From an uncultured Paraprevotella sp. (lineage in GTDB: Bacteria > Bacteroidota > Bacteroidia > Bacteroidales > Bacteroidaceae): a stretch of 64,000 nucleotides of DNA. The stretch covers positions 20,592 through 84,591 of the forward strand of contig CALULT010000005.1 of assembly GCA_944321565.1 (NCBI GenBank), read 5' to 3'. Numbering within the stretch: the first letter of the stretch is position 1; each line of letters begins with the position of its first letter. This document shows positions 45,152-54,511 of the stretch, in pieces. The notes beneath the pieces were generated by a model. It worked only from the letters and a program-made list of their open reading frames with translations. It searched no databases and was not told the origin of the DNA. The translations under genes were made by a program, and so were the position numbers.

Positions 45152-46420
45152 TTATAAATCTTGTCCGATGTCGGAACGGAAGTATTTCTTTTCGAAACGT
45201 ATCTTCTGGGCTTGTTCAAAAGACTGTTTCAAGGCTTCTTCCTTGTTTTGTCCATAGGAGCTGACGGCGATGACCCGTCCGCCGTTGGTCACGACTTGCC
45301 CGTCTTTTAAGGCCGTTCCGGCATGGAAGACGATGCTGTCCGTCACCTCGTTGATGCCTGTGATGGGGAAACCTTTCTCGTAGGCTTCCGGATAGCCGCC
45401 TGATACCAGCATGACGCATACGACACTGCGTCCGTCGATTTCCAGTGTCCGCCGGTCAAGGTCGCCTCGCGCCACACCTTCCAGCAAATCCACCAAATCG
45501 CTCTTAATGCGCAACATGACGCTTTCCGTTTCCGGGTCGCCCATGCGGACGTTGTATTCTATTACCATCGGGTCGCCATCCACGTTAATCAGTCCGAAGA
45601 AAATGAATCCCTTGTAGTCAATGCCTTCTTCAGCCAGTCCTTCCACTGTGGGACGAATGATGCGGTCTTCTACCTTCTGCATCCATTCCGAAGTGGCAAA
45701 CGGAACAGGCGACACGCTTCCCATACCGCCGGTATTCAACCCGGTGTCGTGTTCACCGATGCGCTTGTAGTCCTTTGCTTCGGGAAGGATTTTGTAGTGT
45801 TGCCCGTCGGTGAGGACGAACACGGAACATTCGATGCCGCTAAGGAACTCTTCGATGACCACTGAAGAAGAAGCCGTACCAAACATGCCTCCCAGCATTT
45901 CCTTGAGCTCTTTGCGGGCTTCGTCCAACGTAGGCAGAATGAGCACACCTTTCCCTGCGCACAGCCCGTCGGCTTTCAGCACATAGGGGGCTTTCAGCGT
46001 TTCCAGGAATCGCAGGCCTTCTTCCAGCGTGTCCCCGGTGAAGGTGCGGTAGGCGGCGGTCGGGATACCGTGGCGTTGCATGAAACCTTTGGCGAAATCC
46101 TTGCTGCCTTCCAGCACGGCACCTTGTTTTGACGGGCCGATGACGGGAATGCCTTTCAATTGGCTGTCGTTTTTGAAAAAGTCATAAACGCCTTTCACCA
46201 GCGGGTCTTCCGGGCCAACGACTACCATGTCGATGCCGTTGTCAAGCACAAATTGCTTGATGCCGTTGAAGTCATCGGCTTTAAGAGGTACGTTCTGCCC
46301 CACCGTACTGGTACCCGCGTTACCGGGAGCGATGTAGAGCCGGTCCACTTTCTTGCTTTGTGCGATTTTCCAAGCTAGGGCGTGTTCACGCCCTCCGCTG
46401 CCTAAAAGTAATATATTCAT
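45152..46420 (-). CDS. purD: Phosphoribosylamine-glycine ligase
   Basis: Second step of purine synthesis: joins glycine to phosphoribosylamine using ATP. The 422-residue ATP-grasp enzyme starts [19 protein letters not shown], with VVVGPEDPL (about 68-76), [31 protein letters not shown] (about 150-160), the GARS signature RMGDPETE (about 295-302) and [10 protein letters not shown]. The length is normal. It precedes the membrane-protein gene and follows the DPP-IV-like gene at 17 bp, all on the minus strand. Confidence 0.97.
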   Translation of the reverse strand: MNILLLGSGGREHALAWKIAQSKKVDRLYIAPGNAGTSTVGQNVPLKADDFNGIKQFVLDNGIDMVVVGPEDPLVKGVYDFFKNDSQLKGIPVIGPSKQGAVLEGSKDFAKGFMQRHGIPTAAYRTFTGDTLEEGLRFLETLKAPYVLKADGLCAGKGVLILPTLDEARKELKEMLGGMFGTASSSVVIEEFLSGIECSVFVLTDGQHYKILPEAKDYKRIGEHDTGLNTGGMGSVSPVPFATSEWMQKVEDRIIRPTVEGLAEEGIDYKGFIFFGLINVDGDPMVIEYNVRMGDPETESVMLRIKSDLVDLLEGVARGDLDRRTLEIDGRSVVCVMLVSGGYPEAYEKGFPITGINEVTDSIVFHAGTALKDGQVVTNGGRVIAVSSYGQNKEEALKQSFEQAQKIRFEKKYFRSDIGQDL

Positions 46421-46437
46421 CTTATTTTCTCCTTTTT

Positions 46438-48678
46438 TTATTTCAAATAATCTTCAAAATATTGCGTGATGCGTTCGTGCAAGTGTACACGATCGGTACC
46501 CATCATGTTGTGCTCGTCGCCCGGATAGACGAAAAAGTCAGGTTGTGTGCCTGCGTCGATGCAGGCCCGCATGAACGAAAGGGAATGTTGCGGCACACAG
46601 ACGGGGTCGTTGTAACCGATGATGACCTGCAACTTCCCTTTCAGGTTGCCAGCCTTCAGCCGCAGGTTGCTACCTTTGTAACCTTCGGGGTTGGCTTGCG
46701 GTGTGTCCATGTAACGCTCGCCATACATTGCTTCATAATATTGCCAGTCGATGACAGGCCCACCCGCCACACCGACTTTGAACACATCGGGATAAGTAAG
46801 CATCAAGTTGGTGGTCATGAATCCGCCAAACGACCAACCGTGCACCCCAATACGTCCGGCATCCACGTAGGGCAATGATTTTAGGAACTTCACACCTTCC
46901 ATCTGGTCTTTCATTTCCTCCACACCGAGGTGGCGGAACGTGACGTTCTCGAATGCCAATCCACGATGTTCCGAGCCACGGTTGTCAAGAATGAACAGCA
47001 AGTAACCTTTCTGTGCCATGTAGATTTCCCAACCACGGGTCAAATAGTTCCGGCTAGCATCCACATTGTGGGCATGCGGCCCTCCATAGACGTAGATGAC
47101 TGTCGGATATTTCTTCGTAGCATCAAAATCCACGGGTTTCACCATACGATAATACAGGTCTGTCGTGCCATCGGCAGCTTTGATGCTTCCGCAGGTGATT
47201 TCGGGCACGGCATAATCTTTCCACGGGTCTTCCGCATCGAGCAGGTTCCGGCTTTTGCCTTTGTGCGTGGAAGTGATGTCCACACGCCGCACCACAGTGG
47301 GAGAAGAATAAGTATCTATTAAAAACTTTCCTTCCTTGCTTAGGCTGGCATAGTGTACACCTTCCCCGTTATCCATCGGTTTGCGTTTGCCGTTTCCAAG
47401 TTCCACCTTATATATATTGGCTTGCAACGGATGGCGTTCGTTGCTGCAAATGAACAGGCTCTTGTCTTTGACATTGAATCCGAGCACGTCTTTCACCACC
47501 CATTTGCCCGAGGTCAGTTGGCCGACCTTGACTTTTTCGATGTATGTGCCCCCGCCTGCGGCTTGCTGTTCGTTTCCGTCTTGCGGTGCATTCAGGTCAA
47601 ACAAATAAAGGTGGTTGTAACCGTCGCGTTGGCTTTGGTAGATGAATTTGGAACTGTCCCATGGCAAAAAGAGTAAGCCATGTTGGGGCTCCACGTATTT
47701 GGGGTGCGTTTCTTCATAGAACACACCTTCCTTTTTCCCCGTAGCGGCATCGTAGCAGGCCAGTTCCGCATGGTTTTGGTCGCGGTTCAGTTCAATCATG
47801 TAAATCTTGCGGCTGTCCGGACTCCACGTGATGTTGGTGAAATAACGGTCGGTGGGGTCGCCGGCTTGCAGCCAAACGGTTTGTTCCGTAACCGGGTTGA
47901 ACACGCCAACGGTCACCTTGTGCGTCTTTTCTCCGGCCATGGGATACTTGCAGGAATAGGTGGTGGCAATCCGCGTGGTGATGTCCACCTGCGGATAGTC
48001 GGGCACCATGCTTTGGTCCATACGGTAAAAGGCCAGCAACTGTCCGTCCGGGCTCCAAAACGTGCCTTTGACGATGCCAAACTCGTTGCGGTGTACGGCC
48101 TGGCCATACACGAGGTCGTTGCTTCCGTCCTTGGACACGGCGACGGTTTTTCCGTTTTCACCTTTGATGACATACAAATTCTGTTCCCTCACGAAAGCCA
48201 GGTTGTTCGTGGCCGTTGCGCGATCCAGGGCAGCCGCGTCGGCGGGATAGGTCTGTGCATAGACTTTTTCCCCTTTTTTGAAATCAATGACGGCGTATGT
48301 CCGTGTGTGGGGTGAACCGGCTTGTTTGCGGTCTGAAATGGTGACGGCCACCAATGGTTTTTGTGCATCGGGGAACGACACGTAGTAACAGCTGCGCACC
48401 AACGGGCTGCCTGCAGGGGCTTCCAGCCATTGGTTGAGCTGTTCAAGGGTAAACAATGTTTTCTTTTTCCCGTTGTCCGCATCAATTTCATGGCAGGCAT
48501 CCAGTGTCGTTTCCACACAACGGTCACCCCACCACTCTGTGTAGAGGCTTTGGGGTTGCATTTGGGAATAAGTGCTTCCCCCTGGCATCAGGTCGTCCAA
48601 GGTGAAGCTCTTTTTTCCTTGTGCCATGAGCGACAAAGGCAAGCACATAAGCCAGAGCAAAAAATTAATCTTCTTCAT
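46438..48678 (-). CDS. Secreted S9 peptidase, DPP-IV-like
   Basis: A 746-residue serine peptidase with signal peptide [17 protein letters not shown]. Residues about 90-450 form the DPP-IV N-terminal beta-propeller; about 490-746 form the alpha/beta hydrolase. The catalytic triad is Ser616 in GWSFGGF, Asp691 in NDPVCVP and His723 in DEHNMMG. It should cleave X-Pro or X-Ala dipeptides from peptide N-termini in the periplasm. The start at 48678 opens the signal peptide; in-frame ATGs also lie at 48681 and 48684. It overlaps the upstream methyltransferase gene by 14 bases. The key N-terminal double-Glu motif of DPP IV could not be confirmed with certainty. Confidence 0.9.
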   Translation of the reverse strand: MKKINFLLWLMCLPLSLMAQGKKSFTLDDLMPGGSTYSQMQPQSLYTEWWGDRCVETTLDACHEIDADNGKKKTLFTLEQLNQWLEAPAGSPLVRSCYYVSFPDAQKPLVAVTISDRKQAGSPHTRTYAVIDFKKGEKVYAQTYPADAAALDRATATNNLAFVREQNLYVIKGENGKTVAVSKDGSNDLVYGQAVHRNEFGIVKGTFWSPDGQLLAFYRMDQSMVPDYPQVDITTRIATTYSCKYPMAGEKTHKVTVGVFNPVTEQTVWLQAGDPTDRYFTNITWSPDSRKIYMIELNRDQNHAELACYDAATGKKEGVFYEETHPKYVEPQHGLLFLPWDSSKFIYQSQRDGYNHLYLFDLNAPQDGNEQQAAGGGTYIEKVKVGQLTSGKWVVKDVLGFNVKDKSLFICSNERHPLQANIYKVELGNGKRKPMDNGEGVHYASLSKEGKFLIDTYSSPTVVRRVDITSTHKGKSRNLLDAEDPWKDYAVPEITCGSIKAADGTTDLYYRMVKPVDFDATKKYPTVIYVYGGPHAHNVDASRNYLTRGWEIYMAQKGYLLFILDNRGSEHRGLAFENVTFRHLGVEEMKDQMEGVKFLKSLPYVDAGRIGVHGWSFGGFMTTNLMLTYPDVFKVGVAGGPVIDWQYYEAMYGERYMDTPQANPEGYKGSNLRLKAGNLKGKLQVIIGYNDPVCVPQHSLSFMRACIDAGTQPDFFVYPGDEHNMMGTDRVHLHERITQYFEDYLK

Positions 48679-50275
48679 CATCATACCGGTTACTCCTTCT
48701 GTCTCTTGGATATGGTTTCCGGTTACGGTCGAAACCGCCTTGACGGTCGCGGCCGAAGTCTTGGCGTTCCCGTCCGAATCTCCGTCCTCCACGGTCGGAA
48801 TCTCTTCTCTCACGATCATAATCCCTCCTTTCACGGCCATAGTCACGGCCGTAGTCTTCGTTCCGGCCATAATCTCTACGCTCGCGGTCAAATGGTTTTT
48901 CTTCGCGCCTTGGCGGTCTCCGTTCCCATTCGTCTTTTTCGCGGCGGTTGAACGGCCGTCCTCCACGCGGCCGACTGTCGCGGTCGTCAAATCCGCGTCC
49001 TCTCACGTGGAACTCTTCTTCTTCGTCCTCTTCATCGAGAGCCCTCTTGAATTCACGGTGCATCTTAAAGCGGCGTTTGTCCGCCATTTGGCGACGTTCT
49101 TCCTCGCTCTTTATTTCTCCGCCCTCGGCCCTCATTTCTTTATATTTTCCGCTGAAGATCTGGTATTTCCGGAATTCACATTCCAATGAACCGTTGAACA
49201 AAGGTATCTTGAATGACGGTTTCAGTCCGATTTGGTCGAAGCATTCTTCGCGGTAGCTCAAAATCCATGCATCGTTGTCCAGGAACTGGTGCTTCAGCCG
49301 TTCGCCTATGGCACGGTACAGCCCCAACAGGTCTGGCGCGGAGATGCGTTCGCCATATGGCGGGTTGGTGATAATGATACTTTTTTCCGCTGGTTGTGTA
49401 AACTGGCGGAAGTCTTGCTGGTTGATTTCGATTTCCTTGCTTAGTCCGGCCGCTTTCACATTCCGCGTAGCGATGTCCACGGCATTGCGGTTGATGTCGT
49501 AACCGTAAATCTTATGGGCGAACTCGTGCTCCTGCGAATCGTCGTTATAAATCCGGTCGAGGAGTTCCTTGTCGAAGTCCGGCCATTTCTCAAAGGCATA
49601 CACCTTGCGGAACACGCCCGGGGCAATGCCACGGGCAATAAGGGCAGCCTCAATGGGAATCGTACCCGAACCGCACATCGGATCTATCAGGTCGCATTCC
49701 CCGTGCCATCCGGTGAGCAGAATCATGCCGGCAGCCAATACTTCGTTCAGCGGGGCTTCCACCGATTCTTGCCGGTAGCCACGCCGATGCAGCGATTCTC
49801 CGGAGCTGTCCAGTGAAAGGGTGCAGTCGTTTTCGGCGATATGTATGTTTAATTGCAAGTCCGGGTTGGTCACGCTGATGTTGGGGCGTGTCCCCGTAGT
49901 CTCGCGGAAGAAGTCCACGATAGCGTCTTTCACCTTGTAGGCTACGAACTTGCTGTGGCGGAATTCCTTGGAGAATACCACGGAATCCACGGCGAAGCTG
50001 GTGCCGTTGTCCAGGTATTGTGTCCAATCTATGGCCTTGACGGCGTTATATACTTGGTCGGCAGAATCTGCCTTGAAATGTTTGATGGGTTTCAGGATAC
50101 GGATGGCGGTACGCAGGGCGAAGTTCGCGCGGTACATCATTTCCTTGTCTCCAGTAAAAGACACCATCCTATGTCCAGTTTGGACGTTGTTTGCCCCCAG
50201 TTCGGTCAGCTCTTTGGCCAAAACTTCTTCCAGTCCTTGGAAGGTTTTGGCGATGAGTTCAAATTCGGTTTCCAT
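48665..50275 (-). CDS. RlmL-like rRNA guanine-N2 methyltransferase with RG/RD-rich tail
   Basis: A 536-residue protein. It has an N-terminal ferredoxin-like/THUMP region (about 1-155), then a UPF0020 class I SAM methyltransferase (about 160-400) with DPMCGSGTIPIEAAL, GYDINRNAVDIATRN and the catalytic NPPYGER. This matches the N-terminal half of E. coli RlmL (m2G2445 of 23S rRNA); the RlmK half is absent. From about 425 to the end runs a low-complexity tail rich in Arg, Asp, Gly and Tyr (repeats like RRDYGR, ERRDYDRE). Such tails are predicted to be disordered and RNA-binding. Confidence 0.87.
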   Translation of the reverse strand: METEFELIAKTFQGLEEVLAKELTELGANNVQTGHRMVSFTGDKEMMYRANFALRTAIRILKPIKHFKADSADQVYNAVKAIDWTQYLDNGTSFAVDSVVFSKEFRHSKFVAYKVKDAIVDFFRETTGTRPNISVTNPDLQLNIHIAENDCTLSLDSSGESLHRRGYRQESVEAPLNEVLAAGMILLTGWHGECDLIDPMCGSGTIPIEAALIARGIAPGVFRKVYAFEKWPDFDKELLDRIYNDDSQEHEFAHKIYGYDINRNAVDIATRNVKAAGLSKEIEINQQDFRQFTQPAEKSIIITNPPYGERISAPDLLGLYRAIGERLKHQFLDNDAWILSYREECFDQIGLKPSFKIPLFNGSLECEFRKYQIFSGKYKEMRAEGGEIKSEEERRQMADKRRFKMHREFKRALDEEDEEEEFHVRGRGFDDRDSRPRGGRPFNRREKDEWERRPPRREEKPFDRERRDYGRNEDYGRDYGRERRDYDRERRDSDRGGRRFGRERQDFGRDRQGGFDRNRKPYPRDRRSNRYDDEED

Positions 50276-50319
50276 TGTGTAATTAAGTTCGATGGATGCT
50301 TGTTTTTATTTGGTATGTT

Positions 50320-51228
50320 CTATCTGTATTTCTTCTGTACGAGTCGGGCACCGGCAGGCACGTCTTCCGTCACCCAAATGTTCCCACCGACAGTGGCACC
50401 TCGCCCCACTGTGATGCGCCCCAGTATAGTGGCATTGGAATACACTATCACGTCATCCTCCAAGATGGGATGGCGCGGAATACCCTTTATAGGATTGCCA
50501 TTTTCATCAAGCGGGAAGCTTTTTGCACCGAGCGTCACCCCTTGGTAGAGTTTCACGTGGTTGCCTATGATGCAGGTAGCCCCAATCACCACACCCGTAC
50601 CATGGTCAATAGTGAAATGATGCCCGATCTGTGCCGCCGGATGGATGTCGATGCCTGTTTCCGAATGTGCCATTTCCGTAATGATACGTGGAATCAGGGG
50701 AACACCGAGCAACAGCAATTCATGGGCGATGCGATAATTGCTCAAAGCCTTGATGATAGGATAGCAACTGATGATTTCCCCGTAGGATTCAGCGGCAGGA
50801 TCTCCGTTGTAGGCCGCCTCCACATCGGTAGCCAACACACGGCGCAAGGCCGGCAACCGGCTGATAAACTGTCCGGACAACTGGATGGCTTTCTCGCGAT
50901 AGGCGTCACACGACGGATATTCCGGCAGATTGCAACCGTCTTCATCGGCAAAGCAAAGTCCGGCATGAATCTGTTCGGCCAAAAGGCTGTAGAGACGTTC
51001 GATGTTGACACCGATATGGTAGGTGATGGTATGTTGATTGACCGTGGACTTTCCATAGAATCCCGGGAATAGGATGGCACGGCAAAGCTCTATCGTTTCG
51101 CGCAGCACTTTTCCCGAAGGTAACGGATCGCCGTCTTTATGCTCATGGAACAAGCCTCTCAGTGACGAACCTTCGGACAGTTCGGTGACGGTTTGTGCCA
51201 AGAGATGCGTGAAGTTCAGTTGACTCAT
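50320..51228 (-). CDS. cysE: Serine O-acetyltransferase
   Basis: It acetylates serine with acetyl-CoA for cysteine synthesis. The 302-residue protein has a helical N-terminal domain and a C-terminal left-handed beta-helix of hexapeptide repeats: IDIHPAAQIGHHFTIDHGTG, VVIGATCIIGNHVKLYQGVT, and VIVYSNATILGRITVGRGA. The catalytic Asp-His pair lies in TIDHGTGV. The start at 51228 gives MSQLNFTHLL. The length is greater than E. coli CysE (273). Confidence 0.92.
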   Translation of the reverse strand: MSQLNFTHLLAQTVTELSEGSSLRGLFHEHKDGDPLPSGKVLRETIELCRAILFPGFYGKSTVNQHTITYHIGVNIERLYSLLAEQIHAGLCFADEDGCNLPEYPSCDAYREKAIQLSGQFISRLPALRRVLATDVEAAYNGDPAAESYGEIISCYPIIKALSNYRIAHELLLLGVPLIPRIITEMAHSETGIDIHPAAQIGHHFTIDHGTGVVIGATCIIGNHVKLYQGVTLGAKSFPLDENGNPIKGIPRHPILEDDVIVYSNATILGRITVGRGATVGGNIWVTEDVPAGARLVQKKYR

Positions 51229-51258
51229 TAAATTAAATAATGTGTAATAATCTCTCTG

Positions 51259-51266
51259 CAAAGATA
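51259..51266 (-). promoter_or_regulatory. -7 box for cysE
   Basis: The minus strand reads TATCTTTG, a TAnnTTTG match 30 bases before the cysE start. Confidence 0.5.
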
Positions 51267-51280
51267 AGAAAAGATAAATA

Positions 51281-51314
51281 AATCAGGCATTCTTTAAGGA
51301 AAAAATGCCTGATT
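51281..51314 (-). terminator. Terminator after the U32 peptidase gene
   Basis: AATCAGGCATT (51281-51291) pairs perfectly with AATGCCTGATT (51304-51314). T-rich sequence follows on the minus strand. It lies between the U32 stop and the cysE promoter. Confidence 0.75.
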
Positions 51315-51354
51315 ATTTACCAAACATGGCTGTTTAGCTCTTTTTGGGGCTTGT

Positions 51355-52605
51355 TCATGCCTGTCTTACGCTTTGCACGAGCTTATATAACTTGTCGTTC
51401 GGACGTACTTTCTCGGGAACCCGGAACGACACACGCATGCCTTTGTCCACCGCGTCCACTGGTTTCAGGTCGTAGCGCACCTCTTCCAAGTCCAAGAACA
51501 AGGCTCCTGTCGTGGGGCCAGTGATGAGCAGCTTGTCGCCCACATGCATGTCGGCCGCTTCGATTTGAAATTCCCCTACGCCGATTTTAGAAAAGTATTT
51601 GACGGCTTTTCCTACATATACCTTCTTTTCCGTGGCCGACGAACCGTAAGTCTCAGACCATTCGCCCAGCCGTTGTCCCAAATAATATCCGTCCCAAAAA
51701 CCGCGGTTAAACACACGCGCCAACCGTTCGTCCCAATCATTTTTCTTTTCTTCCGTAAACGTGCCGTCAAGTACGCTTTGGATGGCTTCGCGGTAGCAGC
51801 CCACCACGGTGTGGACATATTCCGGGCCTCGCGCCCTCCCCTCAATTTTGAACACCCTTACGCCCGCTTCCATCATGCGGTCGATGAAACGGATGGTCTT
51901 CAGGTCTTTCGGGCTCATGATATATTTATTGTCAATCTCCAACTCCAAGCCCGAGTCGCGGTCTTTCACCAGATAAGCGCGCCGGCAAATTTGCATACAC
52001 TCACCCCGATTGGCCGACCGTCCCGTGTTGTCCAAGCTCAAGTAGCATTTCCCGCTCACGGCCATGCAGAGCGCACCGTGGCAGAACATTTCGATGCGCA
52101 CCGCTTCGCCGCTGGGGCCGCAGATGTGCTGTTCCTCTATTTGGCGATGGATGGCAGCGACCTGCTCCAGGTTCAACTCACGAGCCAACACCACTACATC
52201 GGCAAACCTTGAATAGAACTTCAAGGCTTCAATATTGCTGATGTTCAGCTGGGTGGACAAATGGACTTCCTGCCCCACCTCCCGGCAATAAGCCAGTACG
52301 GCCACGTCCGAAGCAATCACGGCCGAGATGCCGGCGGCCTTGGCTGCATCAATGATGGTGCGCATGAGCGTCATGTCTTGGTCGTAGATGATAGTGTTCA
52401 CGGTCAGGTAGCTTTTCACTCCGTGCGCGTCACAGGTGCGGGCTATTTCCTTCAGGTCATCGACAGTAAACGTGCTGGCCGAGTGTGCCCGCATGTTTAG
52501 GTTCTCGATGCCGAAATAGACGGAGTCCGCGCCAGCTTTAAGAGCAGCGGCCAATGATTCGGGCGAACCGGCGGGAGCCATGATTTCAAAGTCTGTTCTT
52601 GTCAT
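51355..52605 (-). CDS. U32-family peptidase-like protein (TrhP/RlhA type)
   Basis: A 416-residue U32 protein. The TIM-barrel N-terminal part has EIMAPAGSPESLAAALKAGADSVYFG (in parts, MAPAGSPESL and GADSVYFG), LSTQLNISN and the signature region EMFCHGALCMAVSGKCYLS (about 165-190). The cysteine cluster C..C..C (CHGALC, GKCYLS, GECMQICRRAY) probably carries an iron-sulfur cluster. Close relatives hydroxylate tRNA U34 (TrhP) or 23S rRNA C2501 (RlhA) from prephenate; peptidase activity is doubtful for this group. The start at 52605 was chosen because MTRTDFEIMAPAG matches the family N-terminus. The gene diverges from dusB. Confidence 0.85.
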   Translation of the reverse strand: MTRTDFEIMAPAGSPESLAAALKAGADSVYFGIENLNMRAHSASTFTVDDLKEIARTCDAHGVKSYLTVNTIIYDQDMTLMRTIIDAAKAAGISAVIASDVAVLAYCREVGQEVHLSTQLNISNIEALKFYSRFADVVVLARELNLEQVAAIHRQIEEQHICGPSGEAVRIEMFCHGALCMAVSGKCYLSLDNTGRSANRGECMQICRRAYLVKDRDSGLELEIDNKYIMSPKDLKTIRFIDRMMEAGVRVFKIEGRARGPEYVHTVVGCYREAIQSVLDGTFTEEKKNDWDERLARVFNRGFWDGYYLGQRLGEWSETYGSSATEKKVYVGKAVKYFSKIGVGEFQIEAADMHVGDKLLITGPTTGALFLDLEEVRYDLKPVDAVDKGMRVSFRVPEKVRPNDKLYKLVQSVRQA

Positions 52606-52623
52606 GCGGTTGGATTTTGGGTG

Positions 52624-52631
52624 CAAATTTA
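52624..52631 (-). promoter_or_regulatory. -7 box for the U32 gene
   Basis: The minus strand reads TAAATTTG (TAnnTTTG), 18 bases before the start at 52605, giving a short leader. Confidence 0.5.
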
Positions 52632-52705
52632 CGTCCTTTTCCCGATATTATGTGACTGTGTGTGCCTTTTTTGCCACATTCTTTTTTCTTTTGCCCGTCA
52701 TGACG

Positions 52706-52713
52706 TATCTTTG
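52706..52713 (+). promoter_or_regulatory. -7 box directly in front of dusB
   Basis: TATCTTTG matches TAnnTTTG and ends 5 bases before the ATG at 52719; TTTT at 52682-52685 is a near-match to the -33 TTTG at 20-bp spacing. Transcription would begin within a few bases of the start codon, giving a leaderless or nearly leaderless mRNA. Confidence 0.5.
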
Positions 52714-52718
52714 CACCC

Positions 52719-53744
52719 ATGAAAATAGGAAATCTTGAGTTTGGGCATTATCCCGTGTTCCTCGCCCCGATGGAGGATGTGACGGACATCGGGTTCCGGC
52801 TGTTGTGCAAGCAGTTGGGAGCTTCGATGGTTTATTCCGAGTTTGTGGCGGCCGATGCCTTGGTACGCATGGTGAACCGCAGCCTGGAGAAGCTGGCAGT
52901 GTGCGACGACGAACGCCCCGTGGCTATTCAGATTTACGGCAAGGAACCTGGCGCGGTGGCCGATGCGGCCCGCATTGTGGTGGAAAGGGCACACCCCGAT
53001 GTGATCGACCTGAATTTCGGTTGCCCTGTGAAGCGGGTTGCCGGAAAGGGAGCTGGGGCTGGATTGCTGCAGGACGTGCCGCGCATGTTGGACATCACAC
53101 GAGCCGTAGTGGATGCAGTCAACGTGCCCGTCACGGTGAAAACGAGGCTGGGATGGGACGACAGCCACAAAATCATCGTCAATTTGGCCGAACAATTACA
53201 GGACTGCGGCATAAAGGCCCTCACCATCCACGGACGTACCCGCGCACAGATGTACACCGGCGAGGCGGACTGGACGCTGATTGGCGAAGTGAAACAGAAT
53301 CCGCGCATGAAGATTCCCGTTATCGGCAACGGCGATATCACATCGCCCAAACGGGCCAGGGAATGCTTCGAACGCTATGGCGTGGATGCCATCATGGTGG
53401 GGCGCGCCACGTTTGGCCGCCCTTGGATTTTCAAGGAAATCATGGACGAACTGTGCCCCGGCCAGGTAGCAGCAGAACAAGTCGTGCGGAGCAGTTACCC
53501 GGTGATGAGCGACGATTGGAAAATAGACGTGCTCAAGGAACAAGTCCTCACCAGTGTGAGGCGCATCGACGAGTACCGCGGCATACTGCACAGCCGCCGC
53601 CATTTGGCCGCCTCGCCCGTGTTCAAAGGCATCCCCAATTTCCGCGAGACACGCATCGCCATGTTGCGGGCAAACACCGTGGACGAACTGTTTGCCATCA
53701 TCGAACAGGCGCGGACAGCCGTCAGGGCGACCAAAGAGGTTTAG
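52719..53744 (+). CDS. dusB: tRNA-dihydrouridine synthase
   Basis: An FMN-dependent enzyme that reduces uridine to dihydrouridine in tRNA D-loops. The 341-residue protein has the Dus motifs LAPMEDVTDIGFR (about 16-28), IQIYGKEP, the catalytic DLNFGCPVKRVAGKGAGAGLL (split: DLNFGCPVKRV, Cys about 101, and GKGAGAGLL), VKTRLGWD, TIHGRTRAQMYTGEADW and GNGDITSPKRA. A DusB-type assignment fits the length and the C-terminal helical domain. It diverges from the U32 gene, also a possible RNA modifier. Confidence 0.93.
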   Translation: MKIGNLEFGHYPVFLAPMEDVTDIGFRLLCKQLGASMVYSEFVAADALVRMVNRSLEKLAVCDDERPVAIQIYGKEPGAVADAARIVVERAHPDVIDLNFGCPVKRVAGKGAGAGLLQDVPRMLDITRAVVDAVNVPVTVKTRLGWDDSHKIIVNLAEQLQDCGIKALTIHGRTRAQMYTGEADWTLIGEVKQNPRMKIPVIGNGDITSPKRARECFERYGVDAIMVGRATFGRPWIFKEIMDELCPGQVAAEQVVRSSYPVMSDDWKIDVLKEQVLTSVRRIDEYRGILHSRRHLAASPVFKGIPNFRETRIAMLRANTVDELFAIIEQARTAVRATKEV

Positions 53745-53799
53745 CTGGGAATGTCCGCAATCTGCCAAATCCTTCCCGATATGCCCCGAATGGAGAATC

Positions 53800-53818
53800 T
53801 TCCGCCTCATGGGCGGAA
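53800..53818 (+). terminator. Possible terminator after dusB
   Basis: TTCCGCC (53800-53806) pairs with GGCGGAA (53812-53818), a 7-bp stem with a short loop, 56 bases past the dusB stop. No T tract follows, so this is tentative. Confidence 0.35.
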
Positions 53819-53994
53819 CAATTTGGCTGCATGTGGACATTCGTTTCTTCTACATCTGCGTTCTCATGTCTTCTTATGCACTTCTGTTTTCAGACACATC
53901 GTAGTGCAAAAAAGATGGATCTGTCTGAAAAAATCAGTTGCGGGAAACGATGCAGTGCTCTTTATGCCCCGATGCATATAACTGACTTCTTTGC

Positions 53995-54081
53995 ACGATT
54001 TATAATCGTACAGCGTGACGATTTATAATCGTACAGGCGGACGATTACTAATCGTACAACCAAGTAAGCTATATGACTTGG
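53995..54081. repeat. Tandem palindromic repeat array 3 (period 23 bp)
   Basis: Three units start at 53995, 54018 and 54041. Each is ACGATT-N3-AATCGT (loops TAT, TAT, ACT) plus an 8-base spacer beginning ACAG in the first two. A fourth palindrome of different sequence, CCAAGT...ACTTGG, follows at 54060-54081. Near 54142-54166 there is a degenerate motif that shares CAGTATATCTT with array 1. The gene-free stretch 53745-54254 otherwise holds only a weak hairpin after dusB and the rubredoxin terminator; I see no gene in it. Confidence 0.8.
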
Positions 54082-54189
54082 CTTCCCCAATGATAAGACA
54101 TGCCGATGCAACCCGTTTTCCGGACTGATCCAAAAAGATACCTACTTTCCCAAGTCAGTATATCTTCTTTTTTAATACCTATCACAATA

Positions 54190-54234
54190 AAAAGCGGCTT
54201 TCGGCCATGGTGTACATGGACAAAAACCGCTTTT
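54190..54234 (-). terminator. Terminator of the rubredoxin gene, possibly bidirectional
   Basis: AAAAGCGG (54190-54197) pairs with CCGCTTTT (54227-54234); an inner CCATG-gtgta-CATGG stem sits in the loop. Runs of A and T flank both sides. Confidence 0.8.
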
Positions 54235-54254
54235 ATCACGTTTCCTTCTGATTA

Positions 54255-54419
54255 TTATTCTTCGTAAGGCTCAAAATCATCCTTGCCCACACCGCAGACC
54301 GGGCACACCCAATCTTCGGGAATGTCTTCGAAAGCCGTGCCCGGCTCGATGCCGGATTCAGGATCGCCCACCTCGGGGTCATAGACCCATTGGCACACCG
54401 TACAGATAAATTTCTTCAT
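54255..54419 (-). CDS. Rubredoxin
   Basis: A 54-residue one-iron electron carrier too short for most gene finders. The two iron ligand pairs are CTVC (residues 6-9) and CPVC (39-42), with the typical WVYDPEVGD and [20 protein letters not shown] between and around them. It ends with the acidic tail PYEE. Rubredoxins pass electrons to oxygen- or peroxide-reducing enzymes in anaerobes. It starts 92 bases from the Sir2 stop on the same strand and has its own terminator downstream. Confidence 0.95.
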   Translation of the reverse strand: MKKFICTVCQWVYDPEVGDPESGIEPGTAFEDIPEDWVCPVCGVGKDDFEPYEE

Positions 54420-54511
54420 TGCTCTAAATAGTTTAAATTTATATTCATTTCAAATCCCAATGCAATTATACGACTTTTTGAGTAGAAAACAACAGGAACC
54501 TCCCGAAGCTT

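Noticed and set aside
48679-48990. Extended N-terminus of the S9 peptidase
   Set aside because: It is the out-of-frame complement of the RG-rich tail of the upstream methyltransferase; a clean signal peptide starts at 48678.
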